Part shown: positions 27,484 through 37,591 of the stretch, one piece after another | Numbering within the stretch: position 1 is the stretch's first letter | Layout: the number at the start of each line of letters is the position of its first letter | Assembly: GCF_003984625.1 (NCBI RefSeq) | Contig: NZ_RWKH01000006.1 | Location: forward strand, 62,001-126,000 | Source: Variovorax sp. DXTD-1 | Lineage (GTDB): Bacteria > Pseudomonadota > Gammaproteobacteria > Burkholderiales > Burkholderiaceae_C | Direction: 5' to 3' | DNA: 64,000 nt | The notes under the pieces: generated by a model | The model's database searches: none | What the model was told of the DNA's origin: nothing | What the model saw: the letters and a program-made list of their open reading frames with translations, nothing else | Made by a program: the position numbers and the translations under genes

Positions 27484-28599
27484 ATGACCGACTCCGTAGT
27501 TCTTTTTGAAGAAATCAAGACCGCCGGCGGCCAGCGCTTCGGCGTTGCAACGCTCAACGCACCGGCCTCGCTCAACGCGCTTTCCGTGGACATGGTGCGC
27601 CTGCTCACGCCCAAGCTGCGCGAGTGGGCGAAGGACGACGGCATCGTCGGCGTGCTGATGCAGGCAGCTGGCGAGAAGGCCTTCTGCGCCGGCGGCGACC
27701 TGCGCCAGCTGTATCAAACGCTGCTCGAATGCGGCCCCGCGCGCAACACCTACGCCGAAGACTTCTTCCGCGAAGAGTACGAGCTCGACTACCTGATCCA
27801 CACCTTTCCCAAGCCGTTTCTCTGCTGGGGCCACGGCATCGTGATGGGCGGCGGCGTAGGCCTGATGTCGGGCTGCTCGCACCGCGTGGTCACCGCGCAA
27901 AGCCGCATTGCCATGCCCGAGATCAGCATCGGCCTCTACCCCGACGTGGGGGGCAGCTGGTTCCTGCGTCGCACGCCGGGGCGCACGGGCTTGTTCCTGG
28001 CGCTCACCGCCGCCAACCTGAATGCGGCCGATGCCATCTTCTGCGGGCTGGCCGACGTGCTGGTGCCGCATGAGCACAAGGGCCAGGTGCTCGAGGCGAT
28101 TGCCGCTACGCGCTGGCACGGCGAGCAGAAGGCCGACCGTGCCGAGCTTTCGCGAATTCTCGCGCGGGCGGGCGAGGGCGCGCACATGCCGCCATCCAAG
28201 GTGCGCGAGCACTACGACACCATCAATGCTCTGATGGCCGGCGACGACCTGCTCGACATTGCGAACCGCCTGCGCAACCTGCAAAGCGACGATGCATGGC
28301 TGCAGTCCGCGTCCAAGACTTTCATGAAGGGCGCGCCGAGTTCGGCCGCGCTGAGCTTCGAGCTGTGGCAGCGCGTGCACCGCATGTCGCTGGCCGAGGT
28401 GTTCCGGCTCGAATACTGGGCTTCGCTCGGCTTTTGCGCGCACAAGGATTTTGCCGAGGGCATCCGCGCGGTGCTGATCGACAAGGACCGCAACCCGCGC
28501 TGGAATCCCGCCACCATCGAAGAGATCACGCCCGATTTCATCGAAGACCACCTGCGCCCGCGCGGCGAAATGCCGGCGGAGCTGGCTGCGCTGGTCTGA
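27484..28599 (+). CDS. 3-hydroxyisobutyryl-CoA hydrolase (enoyl-CoA hydratase/isomerase family)
   Basis: A 371-residue crotonase-fold protein whose length (simple hydratases have about 260 residues) fits the HIBCH type. EKAFCAGGDLRQLYQ forms the oxyanion hole, and MPEISIGLYPDVGGSWFLRR holds the conserved Glu and Asp of the hydrolase active site. It should release 3-hydroxyisobutyrate from its CoA ester, the substrate for MmsB just downstream. The start lacks a clear Shine-Dalgarno sequence but is 28 bases after the preceding gene. No separate methacrylyl-CoA hydratase is coded here, so that step must come from elsewhere. Confidence 0.88.
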   Translation: MTDSVVLFEEIKTAGGQRFGVATLNAPASLNALSVDMVRLLTPKLREWAKDDGIVGVLMQAAGEKAFCAGGDLRQLYQTLLECGPARNTYAEDFFREEYELDYLIHTFPKPFLCWGHGIVMGGGVGLMSGCSHRVVTAQSRIAMPEISIGLYPDVGGSWFLRRTPGRTGLFLALTAANLNAADAIFCGLADVLVPHEHKGQVLEAIAATRWHGEQKADRAELSRILARAGEGAHMPPSKVREHYDTINALMAGDDLLDIANRLRNLQSDDAWLQSASKTFMKGAPSSAALSFELWQRVHRMSLAEVFRLEYWASLGFCAHKDFAEGIRAVLIDKDRNPRWNPATIEEITPDFIEDHLRPRGEMPAELAALV

Positions 28600-28630
28600 C
28601 CCGCTTCCACAGATACAACGGAGACAAAAA

Positions 28631-29527
28631 ATGAAGATCGCATTCATCGGCCTCGGCAACATGGGCGGCCCCATGGCCATGAACCTGAAGAAGGCGGGCC
28701 ACGAGGTGAAGGCTTTCGACCTGTCGGCCGAGGCTTGCAAGAAATACGCGGCCGAAGGCCTGGGCATTGCCTCTTCCGCTGCCGATTCGGTTGCCGGTGC
28801 CGAGGTGGTGATCAGCATGCTGCCGGCCAGCGCGCACGTGGAGGGCCTGTTTCTCGGCGGCGCCGGCAAGCCCGGCCTGCTCGAGAGCATCGCGGCCGGC
28901 ACGCTCGTCATCGACAGCAGCACCATCGCGGCTGCCACCTCGCGCAAGGTGGCCGAGGCGGCCGCTGCCAAGGGCATTGCCATGATCGATGCGCCGGTTT
29001 CCGGTGGCACCGGCGGGGCTATTGCCGGCACGCTCACCTTCATGGTCGGCGGCGAAGCGAGAGACCTGGAGCGCGCCCGCCCGGTGCTCGAGAAGATGGG
29101 TGCCAACATCTTTCATGCCGGCGCGGCAGGTGCGGGCCAGACCGCGAAGATCTGCAACAACATGCTGCTCGGCATCTTGATGATCGGCACCTCCGAAGCG
29201 CTGGCGCTGGGCGTTGCCAACGGGCTCGACCCCAAGGTGCTGTCCGAAATCATGCGCCGCAGTTCCGGGGGTAACTGGGCGCTTGAAAAATACAACCCGA
29301 TGCCGGGCGTGATGGATACCGCACCCGCATCGAAGAACTACGCGGGCGGCTTCGGTACCGACCTGATGCTCAAGGATTTGGGCCTGGCGCAGGAAAACGC
29401 CACCGCCGTACGCGCCGCCACGCCGCTGGGCGGGTTGGCGCGCAGCCTGTACGCGGCGCACAGCCTCGCGGGGCACGGAGCGCTTGATTTTTCGAGCGTG
29501 CTGAAGCTGGTGCAGAAGGCTTCGTGA
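28631..29527 (+). CDS. mmsB: 3-hydroxyisobutyrate dehydrogenase
   Basis: A 298-residue NAD-dependent beta-hydroxyacid dehydrogenase that makes methylmalonate semialdehyde, the MmsA substrate. IAFIGLGNMGGPMAMNLKKA is the Rossmann cofactor loop, DAPVSGGTGGAIAGTL the substrate loop, and AKICNNMLLGIL contains the catalytic Lys. GGNWALEKYNP and the C-terminal domain follow the family. GGAGACAAAAA precedes the ATG. It is the final gene of the valine operon and converges on the MFS gene four bases later. Confidence 0.95.
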   Translation: MKIAFIGLGNMGGPMAMNLKKAGHEVKAFDLSAEACKKYAAEGLGIASSAADSVAGAEVVISMLPASAHVEGLFLGGAGKPGLLESIAAGTLVIDSSTIAAATSRKVAEAAAAKGIAMIDAPVSGGTGGAIAGTLTFMVGGEARDLERARPVLEKMGANIFHAGAAGAGQTAKICNNMLLGILMIGTSEALALGVANGLDPKVLSEIMRRSSGGNWALEKYNPMPGVMDTAPASKNYAGGFGTDLMLKDLGLAQENATAVRAATPLGGLARSLYAAHSLAGHGALDFSSVLKLVQKAS

Positions 29528-29531
29528 CCCC

Positions 29532-30827
29532 TCATGGCTCATTGCCGCTGTGCACTGCGGTCGTCGGCCGGGCGCCTTTTCGCGCCTTCGATATCGACAG
29601 CAGGATGCCGGCTGCAATCAGGTTGGCGCCGATGCTCGCAAGTATCGGCAGCATGTAGCTGCGGCTGACGTCGAATGCAAAGCCCGCCGTGCTCGGGCCG
29701 ATCAAGGTGCCGACAGCCACGCTGGTGTACAGCACGCCAAGAATCGCGCTGATGCTGCGGCCGCCGAAATAGTCCATGACCAGGGCGGGCAGCAGCGCGA
29801 CAAAACCGCCGTAGAAAACACCATAGGCAAACGCAAAGACGGCCAGGCCCCAGAACCCGCCTGAGCTCGCCCACACCACCAGTGAAAGCGCCATGCCGGC
29901 GGACATCAGCGGCAGTGCGAGCTGACGGCCGAGACGATCGGCCAGGCCGCCGAGAAAAAAGCGCCCGGCCGTGCTGCCGACGCCGATCGATCCCAGCAGA
30001 AGAACGGCCGAGCCCGGTGGCACGCCGTGGTCCAGTGCATAGGGCACGAGGTGCACGAAGGGAACGAACAACCCGAAGGAGCTGATCAGGCACGCGGCGT
30101 ACAGGCCCGCGAAGCGCCGCGACCTTGTTGCTTCTCCTACCGTGGCGCCCGGCGGCATGGCCGGTGAGGCCTGCGCATCCCGCGGGTCTCCGTCGGGGCC
30201 GAGCCCGCGGTCTTGCGGGTCGTTCTCGATCAGCAGGGCCATGCCCACGCCCGCCACCACGGCTACGCCAGCGAGCGCCAGATAGGCATGGCGCCAACCC
30301 AGGGCTTCGATGAGGAAGGCCGCGAGCGGCGGCATCAGCAGCGTGCCCACGCCGATGCCGCTTACAGCCAAGCCTGACGCGAATCCGCGGCGCCTGCGGA
30401 ACCAGCGCTGCACAGCACCCAGCACCGGCACATAGGATGCACCGACCCCAAGGCCCACGCCAAGCCCGTATGCAAGGTAGAGCTGTGTCAGCGTGCGGGC
30501 CTGCCCCGCAGCGGCCAGTCCCAGGCCGACCAGCAGCATGCCCGCGACGGCAAGCTGCCGTGAGCCCCATCGGTCCGCAAGCGGGCCGCTGATCACGCCC
30601 AGCCCGAAATACAAGAAGCCGGCAATCGAGAACACCAGCGACGCGGATCCGCGTGAGGCGCCGAAGTCGCGTTGCAGGGACTCGAGAAAAGCGCTGAAGG
30701 TGTATGCACTGCCAAAGCCCACAAGGGTGACCGTGAAAGCACCGGCCACCACGAACCAGCCGCGGAAGATGCCCACATGCCGCGATTGGAATGGAGATTT
30801 CGAGGAGATGGCTTTAATGATGGTCAA
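29532..30827 (-). CDS. MFS transporter (OFA / monocarboxylate type)
   Basis: A major facilitator of about 431 residues with twelve predicted helices, beginning IFRGWFVVAGAFTVTLVGFG. GPLADRWGSRQLAVAG is the loop 2-3 MFS signature, RRGFASGLAVSGIGVGTLLM resembles the oxalate/formate antiporter-like (monocarboxylate porter) group, and a long central loop follows helix 6. No ATG precedes helix 1; I use a TTG at 30825-30827 that overlaps the amidase stop (TTGA), implying coupling. Substrate unknown, possibly the carboxylic acid released by the neighbouring amidase. Confidence 0.78.
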   Translation of the reverse strand: MTIIKAISSKSPFQSRHVGIFRGWFVVAGAFTVTLVGFGSAYTFSAFLESLQRDFGASRGSASLVFSIAGFLYFGLGVISGPLADRWGSRQLAVAGMLLVGLGLAAAGQARTLTQLYLAYGLGVGLGVGASYVPVLGAVQRWFRRRRGFASGLAVSGIGVGTLLMPPLAAFLIEALGWRHAYLALAGVAVVAGVGMALLIENDPQDRGLGPDGDPRDAQASPAMPPGATVGEATRSRRFAGLYAACLISSFGLFVPFVHLVPYALDHGVPPGSAVLLLGSIGVGSTAGRFFLGGLADRLGRQLALPLMSAGMALSLVVWASSGGFWGLAVFAFAYGVFYGGFVALLPALVMDYFGGRSISAILGVLYTSVAVGTLIGPSTAGFAFDVSRSYMLPILASIGANLIAAGILLSISKARKGARPTTAVHSGNEP

Positions 30828-32209
30828 TCCAGCGGATGGCGCCGATGCCAGGTGGTGGCGCCCTGAAACGCCGCCCCGGCCCGCACCAGCGTTGCTTCGT
30901 TCATGTGCGCGGCGACCAGCTGGAACGCGAGCGGCATTCCCGCGGTGAATCCACCCGGCAGCGTGATCGCCGGGTGTCCGGTCATGTCGAAGGGCGCGGT
31001 GCACCGCAGCAATGCAGACACGAGCGAGGGCGTTTCGGCAAGGGCCTGCATGGCTTCGACGGTGGGCGAGTCAAAGGGGTGCACCGGAATCAGCAGCACA
31101 TCGACTTTGCAGAACACCTCGGCCATGCGGCCGCGCAGGTTCATGCGGCGCAAGAGAATGCGTTGCAAGTCGACGCCGCTTACCGAAAGACCGGCGTCGA
31201 CGACCGAGGCGAGCACAGGCCCGTATTCGTCCTTGCGAGCCGGGTAGCTTGCGGCGTGTGCAACCGCCGCCTCCACGGCGCAAAGCGGAAACCAGTCCGC
31301 CACGGCCTGCGTCACATCGGGAAGGCGCACGTCCACCATCCGTGCACCAAGCGCGCGAAAGGTCTCGGCGACATCCGCCAGCATGGTCTCTGTTGCGAAG
31401 CCCACGCCGTCGCAGTTGAACGCGGCATCGATACCGATGCGCAGCCCGCGTATGCCTTGCCCCACCGCGGCAAGGTAGTCTGGCACCGGGTCGAGCGATG
31501 CGGTCGGGTCGTTCGCGTCGGCGCCGGCTATCACGCCGAGCAGCACGCCGGCATCGACCGCACTGCGCGCCATCGGTCCCACATGGTCCAGCGACGGCGC
31601 GAGGTCGAGAACGCCATGGCGGCTCACACGGCCCCAGCTGGGCTTCAGCCCGGTCAGGCCGTTGGCGGCGCATGGAAAGCGGATCGATCCGCCCGTGTCC
31701 GAACCCAGCGAGCCGTAGCAAAGACCGGCGGCCGTCGCCACGCCCGAGCCGCTCGACGACATGCCCGGCCAATGCTCCGCATGCCACGGGTTGCGTGGCG
31801 GCTCGATGCAAGGGTGGTGATCGGAGTACGCGCCTTCTGTGAGTTGAAGCTTGCCCAGAAGCACGGCGCCGGCTTCTTGCAAGCGGCGCACCACAGTCGC
31901 GTCTTCTGCGGGAATGCGGTTCTGGTGGATGGCCATGCCGCCCGCGGTGATGAAGCCTGCGGTGTCGCACAAGTCTTTGACGGCGAGTGGAACGCCGTGC
32001 AAAGGGCCACGATAGGAGCCGGCCTTTATTTCCTTCTCCGCCGCCTCGGCCTGCGCCATTGCTGGATCTCCCATCACCAGCGCGTAGCTGCGGAGCGTGC
32101 CGTCCAGTGCGGCGATGCGGTCGAGTTGCCCGCGAGTCGCGGCCACGGGTGAGATCTCGCGCGAACGGATGCGGGCAGCGAGTTCCGTCAGGTCGAGGTA
32201 ATGAATCAC
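30824..32209 (-). CDS. Amidase (amidase signature family)
   Basis: Amidase-signature hydrolase of about 461 residues. GVPLAVKDLCDTAG has the catalytic Lys, GMSSSGSGVATAAGLCYGSL the bridging cis-Ser, and GSDTGGSIRFPCAANGLTGL the nucleophilic Ser, so the Ser-cisSer-Lys triad is intact. The GTG at 32207-32209 (VIHYLDLTELAARI) is chosen because the 22 codons back to an ATG at 32275 have AT-rich third positions unlike the rest, suggesting they are intergenic. It is followed by a coupled MFS gene and diverges from a LysR gene. Substrate unknown. Confidence 0.85.
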   Translation of the reverse strand: MIHYLDLTELAARIRSREISPVAATRGQLDRIAALDGTLRSYALVMGDPAMAQAEAAEKEIKAGSYRGPLHGVPLAVKDLCDTAGFITAGGMAIHQNRIPAEDATVVRRLQEAGAVLLGKLQLTEGAYSDHHPCIEPPRNPWHAEHWPGMSSSGSGVATAAGLCYGSLGSDTGGSIRFPCAANGLTGLKPSWGRVSRHGVLDLAPSLDHVGPMARSAVDAGVLLGVIAGADANDPTASLDPVPDYLAAVGQGIRGLRIGIDAAFNCDGVGFATETMLADVAETFRALGARMVDVRLPDVTQAVADWFPLCAVEAAVAHAASYPARKDEYGPVLASVVDAGLSVSGVDLQRILLRRMNLRGRMAEVFCKVDVLLIPVHPFDSPTVEAMQALAETPSLVSALLRCTAPFDMTGHPAITLPGGFTAGMPLAFQLVAAHMNEATLVRAGAAFQGATTWHRRHPLD

Positions 32210-32356
32210 CGATTCGCCGATGTGCTTTGAAGAATCATAAAAACTAAGTTCAGAAAAATTTCGAAGATGCTGCATGCTTGTCTATGAGCTTTTTTGTAGC
32301 TCGATAATCCTCCTTCGTATGCAATTGCACAAACCGGATTTTCTAATGAGTTCGAG

Positions 32357-32369
32357 TTAGATTAACTAA
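32357..32369. promoter_or_regulatory. Probable LysR box between amidase and LysR genes
   Basis: TTAGATTAACTAA is a TTAG-N5-CTAA dyad, a perfect T-N11-A LysR box, ending three bases before the LysR start. CTAA at 32343-32346 adds a further half-site. The surrounding 160 bases are unusually AT-rich. Confidence 0.55.
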
Positions 32370-32372
32370 GCA

Positions 32373-33317
32373 ATGGAATATCAGCTCCCACCGCTCAACG
32401 CACTCCGCGCCTTCGAAGCGACGGCCCGTCACCTGTCGGTAAAAAATGCGGCCGACGAGTTGTGCGTAACCGCCGGTGCCGTAAGCCAACTGATCAAGTC
32501 GCTGGAGCTGCATCTCGGCGTGGCGCTCTTTCGCCGCGCGAACCGCGGCATCTTTCTCAGCGATGCAGGCCAGGCGTACCTGCCACCGGTGCGCAATGCC
32601 TTCCGTCAGATCAGCGACGCAACGCGCCGCGTGGCGGTGCCCGCGGAGACCGGCATCCTCACGATCAGCGCCACGCCGTTCTTCGCTGCTGCGTGGCTGG
32701 TGCCGCGCCTGAAGGGTTTTCAAGATGCGCATCCAGACATCGACCTGCAGGTGGTGAGCAGCACTGCGCTGGCCGATTTTTCGCGTGACGGCGTGGACGT
32801 TGCCGTTCGCCATGGCCTTGGCTGCTACCCCGGGTTGAGCAGTCAGCGCGTGCTGACGGTGGAAATCGTTCCCGTCGCTGCGCCGGCGCTGGTGCAGCGG
32901 CTGGGCATGCCGGTGGCACCGGCCGAGCTCAAGCGCTGGCCGCGCGTGAACGATGCGGACCGCAAGGCTTGGCAGCTGTGGTTCAAGGCACAGGGCATCG
33001 AAGACATGGGGCCCGCCCGCGGCCCGTCGTTCGACGATTCGGGCCTGCTGCTGAAGGCGGTACTCATGGGGCAGGGCGCGGCCTTGCTGCCCGCCGCTGT
33101 CGTGGCCGACGATCTGGCGGAGGGTCGGTTGGTCCAGCTCTGCAATGTGAGCTGGATCGAAGACTTTGCCTATTACCTGGTCTGCCCGGAAAGCAGCCGC
33201 GACCGACCCAAGGTTGCTGCCTTTCGCGAATGGATTGCTGCCGAGGCCTGCAAAAAAACCGCCAAACCACGCAGGCAAGTTCCGGTCAAAGCAGCTCGAT
33301 CCCGGGCAGGCTCTTGA
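32373..33317 (+). CDS. LysR-family regulator (GcvA-like)
   Basis: A 314-residue LysR-type regulator of the GcvA/AmpR-like group, with the characteristic start LPPLNALRAFEATARHLSVK and HTH ELCVTAGAVSQLIKSLELHL, then FRRANRGIFLSDAGQAYLPP. It is divergent from the amidase and MFS genes, which it probably controls through the adjacent T-N11-A box. Its final 32 bases overlap the end of convergent metR. Confidence 0.87.
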   Translation: MEYQLPPLNALRAFEATARHLSVKNAADELCVTAGAVSQLIKSLELHLGVALFRRANRGIFLSDAGQAYLPPVRNAFRQISDATRRVAVPAETGILTISATPFFAAAWLVPRLKGFQDAHPDIDLQVVSSTALADFSRDGVDVAVRHGLGCYPGLSSQRVLTVEIVPVAAPALVQRLGMPVAPAELKRWPRVNDADRKAWQLWFKAQGIEDMGPARGPSFDDSGLLLKAVLMGQGAALLPAAVVADDLAEGRLVQLCNVSWIEDFAYYLVCPESSRDRPKVAAFREWIAAEACKKTAKPRRQVPVKAARSRAGS

Positions 33318-34212
33318 AGCAGCTCTCGCGCGTGATGCGCACAAAGTCGGCCAGCCATGGCTGGCCGGAGGTGCCCTGCGTACACGCCATGTACAGCCGG
33401 CCCGTGAGGCCCCTGGCGCCCACCCGCCGCGCGGTAACGTAGCCGCGATCCAGGTAGTTCTGCACCGCCCACAGCGGCAAGGTCGCCACGCCCCGGCCGC
33501 TGGCCACCAGCTGCAGCATGGCCACCGTGAGCTCGGTCGTGCGTCGGTGCGCGGGCTCCACGCCGGCAGGAGCCAGCACCTGCCGCACGATGTCGAGCAT
33601 TTCGTCGGGCACGGGGTAGGTGATGAGCGTCTGGTCGGCAAAGTGGCGTGCGGTGAGATGCGGCTTGGCCGTGAGCGCGTGGTCGTTGGCCAGCAATGCC
33701 ACAATCTCGAAGCGGAACAGCGCGTGGTAGTCCACCGTTTCGTCCGGGTCCTGCTCGGAGACGATCGCCACCTCGGCGCGGTTCTGCATGACCAGCGCGA
33801 TCGGGTCGGGGTGAAAGCCCGAGACGATGTCGAGTTCGATCTCGGGCCAGCGCTGGCGAAAGGCGTCCATTGCCGGCATGAGCCAGTCGAAGCAGGTGTG
33901 GCACTCGACCACGATGCGCAGTTGTCCGCTGCGCCCCAGCGCAAGCCGAGCCACGTCGCGCTCCGCTTCTTCGACCAGCGGCAGCGCGGTATCGGCCAGC
34001 TGCAGCAGCCGCAGCCCGGTGGTGCTGAACTGCGGCGGCACCGACTTGCGCTCGAACAGCTGCGCGCCATAACGGTCTTCGAGCAGCTTGATCTGGTGCG
34101 ACAGTGCCGACTGCGTGAGGTTGAGCAATTGCGCCGCCCGCACCAGGCTGCCGGTGTCGCGCAGCGCAACCAGCGTGCGCAGGTGCCGTATTTCCAGAAT
34201 GGACTGCAACAT
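33286..34212 (-). CDS. metR: MetR, LysR-type regulator of methionine synthesis
   Basis: A 308-residue LysR-type protein matching MetR: IRHLRTLVALRDTGSLVRAA, LTQSALSHQIKLLEDRYGAQ, then FERKSVPPQFSTTGLRLLQL. MetR uses homocysteine as co-effector to activate metE and repress itself. metE diverges from it 102 bases away, and MetR-type TGAA-N5-TTCA sites lie in the shared promoter region, one abutting this start codon. This is the usual bacterial metR-metE layout. Confidence 0.93.
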   Translation of the reverse strand: MLQSILEIRHLRTLVALRDTGSLVRAAQLLNLTQSALSHQIKLLEDRYGAQLFERKSVPPQFSTTGLRLLQLADTALPLVEEAERDVARLALGRSGQLRIVVECHTCFDWLMPAMDAFRQRWPEIELDIVSGFHPDPIALVMQNRAEVAIVSEQDPDETVDYHALFRFEIVALLANDHALTAKPHLTARHFADQTLITYPVPDEMLDIVRQVLAPAGVEPAHRRTTELTVAMLQLVASGRGVATLPLWAVQNYLDRGYVTARRVGARGLTGRLYMACTQGTSGQPWLADFVRITRESCFKSLPGIELL

Positions 34213-34224
34213 GAATGAATTTCA
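34212..34224. promoter_or_regulatory. MetR box 1
   Basis: TGAATGAATTTCA is an exact TGAA-N5-TTCA match to the MetR consensus. It touches the first base of the metR start codon, so binding would block metR expression while supporting metE. Confidence 0.7.
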
Positions 34225-34248
34225 AGTGAAATGGCAAAACGTTTCGTT

Positions 34249-34261
34249 TGAATCATATTCC
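34249..34261. promoter_or_regulatory. MetR box 2
   Basis: TGAATCATATTCC matches TGAA-N5-TTCA at seven of eight positions and lies 37 bases from box 1, nearer metE. Confidence 0.5.
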
Positions 34262-34314
34262 TCAAAGCCCGACCATTGCTGATTCTCAAGATACAGCGAC
34301 CGGAATACCTGCAA

Positions 34315-36669
34315 ATGACCACCCGTACCCACACCCTCGGCTTTCCGCGCATGGGCGCCAACCGGGAACTGAAGTTCGCACTCGAAAAGCACTGGCGCGG
34401 CGAGATCGACCGCGCCGCGCTCGAAGCGGTCGGCGAACAGCTGCGCGCGCGCCATTGGCAGGCCCAGCGCGACGCGGGGCTCGACTACGTGACCGTCGGC
34501 GACTTCGCCTACTACGACCACGTGGCCAATCACATCCAGCTGCTCGGCTGCGAGCCGGCGCGTTTCGGCTTCAAGGGCGACGAACCCGAACTCTCGCGTT
34601 ATTTCAAGATGGCCCGCGGCGTGGAAGACGAAGCCGGCCATGTGCACGATGCGGCTTGCGGCCACGGCTGCGAAGGTACGGCGGGCACCTTCGCCCTGGA
34701 GATGACCAAGTGGTTCGACACCAACTACCACTACCTCGTGCCCGAGTTCACCGCGGCCACCCAGTTCAAGCTGGCCTCGTCGCGGCTGTTCGACGAAGTG
34801 GCGCAGGCGCAGCAGGCCGGGCATGCGGTCAAGGCCGTGCTGCTCGGTCCGCTGAGCTTTCTGTACCTTGGCAAGGAGAAAGAAGCGGGCTTCGACCGCT
34901 TCTCGCTGCTCGATGCCTTGCTGCCCGTTTACGAGCAGGTGCTGAACCGCCTGAAGCAGCAGGGCGTGGAGTGGGTGCAGATCGACGAGCCCATCCTGGG
35001 CCTGGACCTGCCCGATGCCTGGCGCAACGCCTTCGAGCGTGCCTGCTGGCAGCTGGCCCGCAGTGCACCCAAGCTGCTGCTGGCCACGTATTTCTCGCCG
35101 CTTTCGGACAACCTGCGCCTTGCCTGCCAGCTGCCGGTGGCCGGCCTGCACGTGGATGCCGTGCGCTCGCCGCAAGAGCTGACGGGCGTGGCCGACTGGC
35201 TCCCGGCGCACAAGGTGCTGTCGGTCGGCATCGTCGATGGGCGCAACATCTGGCGCACCGACCCCGATGCCGCGCTTTCCACGCTGCGCCCGGTGGTCGA
35301 CAAGATCCGGAGCGAACTGTGGATAGCGCCGTCGTGCTCGCTGCTGCATGTGCCGTTCAGCCTTGCGGCGGAAAACAAGCTCGATGCGGAGCTCAAGTCG
35401 TGGCTCGCGTTTGCGGTCGAAAAGCTCGACGAACTGCGCGTGCTGCGTGCCGTGCTCGAGGGCCGCGAAGGCTCCGTCGCCGAAGAGCTGAAGACTGCGC
35501 GTACCGCAGTGGCCGCGCGGCGCGGCAGCTCGCGCGTGCACCGCGCCGATGTGGCGCTGCGGCTGGCGCGCGGTGTAGCGGGCGACGACCAGCGCACGTC
35601 AACCTTCAACAAGCGCCAGTCGGTGCAGCGCGCGCGCTTTGCGTTGCCTGCACTGCCGACCACCACCATCGGCTCGTTCCCCCAGACCTCGGAAATCCGC
35701 GCCGCGCGCGCCGCCTTCAAGCGCGGCGAACTCGATGCGGCGGGTTATCGCGAAAAGATGCGCGCCGAAATCGCGCTGGCCGTGCGCAAGCAGGAAGCGC
35801 TGGGCATCGACGTGCTGGTGCACGGCGAGGCCGAGCGCAACGACATGGTCGAGTACTTCGGCGAACAGCTCGACGGCTTTGCCTTCACCGCCAACGGCTG
35901 GGTGCAGTCGTATGGATCGCGCTGCGTGAAGCCGCCGGTCATCTTCGGCGACGTGGCGCGCCCGGTGCCGATGACGGTCGAGTGGACCGCCTATGCGCAG
36001 AGCCTCACGCAACTGCCGATGAAGGGCATGCTGACGGGCCCCGTCACCATCCTGCAATGGTCGTTCGTGCGCGACGACCAGCCGCGTGCCACCACCTGCG
36101 AGCAGCTTGCCTGGGCGATCCGCGACGAGGTGGTCGACCTCGAGGGCGCGGGCATCGGCATCATCCAGATCGACGAGCCCGCGATCCGCGAAGGCTTGCC
36201 GCTGCGCCGCGCGGGCTGGCCGGCTTACCTGAAGTCGGCCACACGCGCGTTTCGCATCAGCGCCTCGGGCGTGCGCGACGAGACGCAGATCCACACCCAC
36301 ATGTGCTATTCGGAGTTCAACGACATCCTGCCCGAGATTGCCGCCATGGATGCGGACGTGATCACCATCGAGACGAGCCGCTCCGACATGGAACTGCTGC
36401 GGGGCTTCGGTGGCGAGAACAGTGCGGGCGGCTTCCGCTACCCGAACGAGATCGGCCCCGGCGTGTACGACATCCATTCGCCCCGCGTACCCTCGGTCGA
36501 CGAGATCGTGCGCCTGATGCGCAAGGCCGCGGGCGTGGTGCCGCCGGAGAACCTCTGGATCAATCCCGACTGCGGCCTGAAAACCCGCGGCTGGCCCGAG
36601 ACGGAGGCGGCGCTGTCGAACATGGTGACGGCTGCGAAGCTGCTGCGCGAGGAACTGGCCGCCGCCTGA
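34315..36669 (+). CDS. metE: Cobalamin-independent methionine synthase
   Basis: A 784-residue enzyme (typical 750-790) that methylates homocysteine from 5-methyltetrahydropteroyl-triglutamate. It starts [20 protein letters not shown] with the N-terminal barrel. The C-terminal barrel begins near [20 protein letters not shown], and the zinc ligands are in HTHMCYSEF and [11 protein letters not shown]. The ATG at 34315 lacks a good Shine-Dalgarno sequence; the same frame is open slightly upstream, but homology starts here. No cobalamin riboswitch is seen; control is by MetR. Confidence 0.96.
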   Translation: MTTRTHTLGFPRMGANRELKFALEKHWRGEIDRAALEAVGEQLRARHWQAQRDAGLDYVTVGDFAYYDHVANHIQLLGCEPARFGFKGDEPELSRYFKMARGVEDEAGHVHDAACGHGCEGTAGTFALEMTKWFDTNYHYLVPEFTAATQFKLASSRLFDEVAQAQQAGHAVKAVLLGPLSFLYLGKEKEAGFDRFSLLDALLPVYEQVLNRLKQQGVEWVQIDEPILGLDLPDAWRNAFERACWQLARSAPKLLLATYFSPLSDNLRLACQLPVAGLHVDAVRSPQELTGVADWLPAHKVLSVGIVDGRNIWRTDPDAALSTLRPVVDKIRSELWIAPSCSLLHVPFSLAAENKLDAELKSWLAFAVEKLDELRVLRAVLEGREGSVAEELKTARTAVAARRGSSRVHRADVALRLARGVAGDDQRTSTFNKRQSVQRARFALPALPTTTIGSFPQTSEIRAARAAFKRGELDAAGYREKMRAEIALAVRKQEALGIDVLVHGEAERNDMVEYFGEQLDGFAFTANGWVQSYGSRCVKPPVIFGDVARPVPMTVEWTAYAQSLTQLPMKGMLTGPVTILQWSFVRDDQPRATTCEQLAWAIRDEVVDLEGAGIGIIQIDEPAIREGLPLRRAGWPAYLKSATRAFRISASGVRDETQIHTHMCYSEFNDILPEIAAMDADVITIETSRSDMELLRGFGGENSAGGFRYPNEIGPGVYDIHSPRVPSVDEIVRLMRKAAGVVPPENLWINPDCGLKTRGWPETEAALSNMVTAAKLLREELAAA

Positions 36670-36727
36670 AGGAGCGAGCGCAGGAGAGGGGAAGAGGGCG
36701 GCCGCGGCGAGCGCCAATAATGACGCC

Positions 36728-37591
36728 ATGACCGCTTCTCCAGTCGTTGCCAAACGTTTCTCCTTCGCACCTTTTCTTTTGCTCCTGCTGTTGCTGGCGC
36801 CCGCATTGGCCCGTGCGCAAGACCGCGCCCAGGCCCTGCTGCAATTCGAAGGCGTGCAGGCGCGCTACCAGGCCGCCTATGCGCCGGGCGCGGTGGCGCG
36901 CGATGCCCGCCAGCTGCTCGAGCCTGCCGATCAGGCCATTGCCGACAGCGCACTCCAGGCGCTCGATGCAGCAGCCGCGCGGTCTTTCGATGTAGCGGCA
37001 TCCGTCGCCGCCATCCAGCAGGAAGTAGCCGCTGCGGGCAGGGGCGCAGCCGCGCCAAGCCCGCAAATAGTGGCAGCGGTGGCCCGCTTCGCGCAACTGC
37101 GCGCCGACTACGCCGCGAAGGATCAGGCGGCCAAATTCGAGTTCTTCAATCGCGAGCGTGCGAAGCCGGCCGATCCTGCGCGCACGGAACTGCTTGAGCG
37201 CATGGCGGTGGCCGACATGCGAGAGGTCGATTTTTCGAGCCAGCTGCTGCTGAGTTCCGTCGTCAAGCAGCTGGCCCGGGGGAATGCCGGCCAGTTCATG
37301 TCGCTGCCCGACCGCACGCTCGACATGGCGGTGGACACGCTGTGGTCGCGTGGCGTCACGTCGCCGCGCCCGCGCAATCTGTTGACCGTGGCGCGCGAAC
37401 TCGAAAAGCAGGTGACGCAGGCCTTGCTCGCGGCATTGCCAGATGCGGATGTGGCTGCCTTGCTGGCCTGGCGCAACGACCCGCATGCCGCGGCCGAGCG
37501 CGAAGCACTGCTGGGTGCTTACCGCGCCGAGGTCAAGGCAAGCGGCGCCGTGGCAATCCGGACGATGGTGCGCGGCTGGCCGCGTTCTTGA
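36728..37591 (+). CDS. Hypothetical exported helical protein
   Basis: A 287-residue protein I do not recognise. Residues 1-30 are a signal peptide ([20 protein letters not shown]). The mature part is helical and charged, Ala-rich, with a possible coiled coil around residues 100-150 and no Cys, so it probably acts in the periplasm. No enzymatic motif is visible. It follows metE by 58 bases on the same strand and overlaps the convergent regulator gene by 59 bases at its 3' end. Confidence 0.7.
   Translation: MTASPVVAKRFSFAPFLLLLLLLAPALARAQDRAQALLQFEGVQARYQAAYAPGAVARDARQLLEPADQAIADSALQALDAAAARSFDVAASVAAIQQEVAAAGRGAAAPSPQIVAAVARFAQLRADYAAKDQAAKFEFFNRERAKPADPARTELLERMAVADMREVDFSSQLLLSSVVKQLARGNAGQFMSLPDRTLDMAVDTLWSRGVTSPRPRNLLTVARELEKQVTQALLAALPDADVAALLAWRNDPHAAAEREALLGAYRAEVKASGAVAIRTMVRGWPRS

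Noticed and set aside
34213..34314. Cobalamin riboswitch upstream of metE
   Set aside because: The gap is only about 100 bases and no B12-box-like sequence is seen; MetR boxes explain regulation.
34248..36731. 827-codon + strand open frame overlapping metE in another frame
   Set aside because: Arg/Ala/Gly-rich shadow of metE without any recognisable domain.
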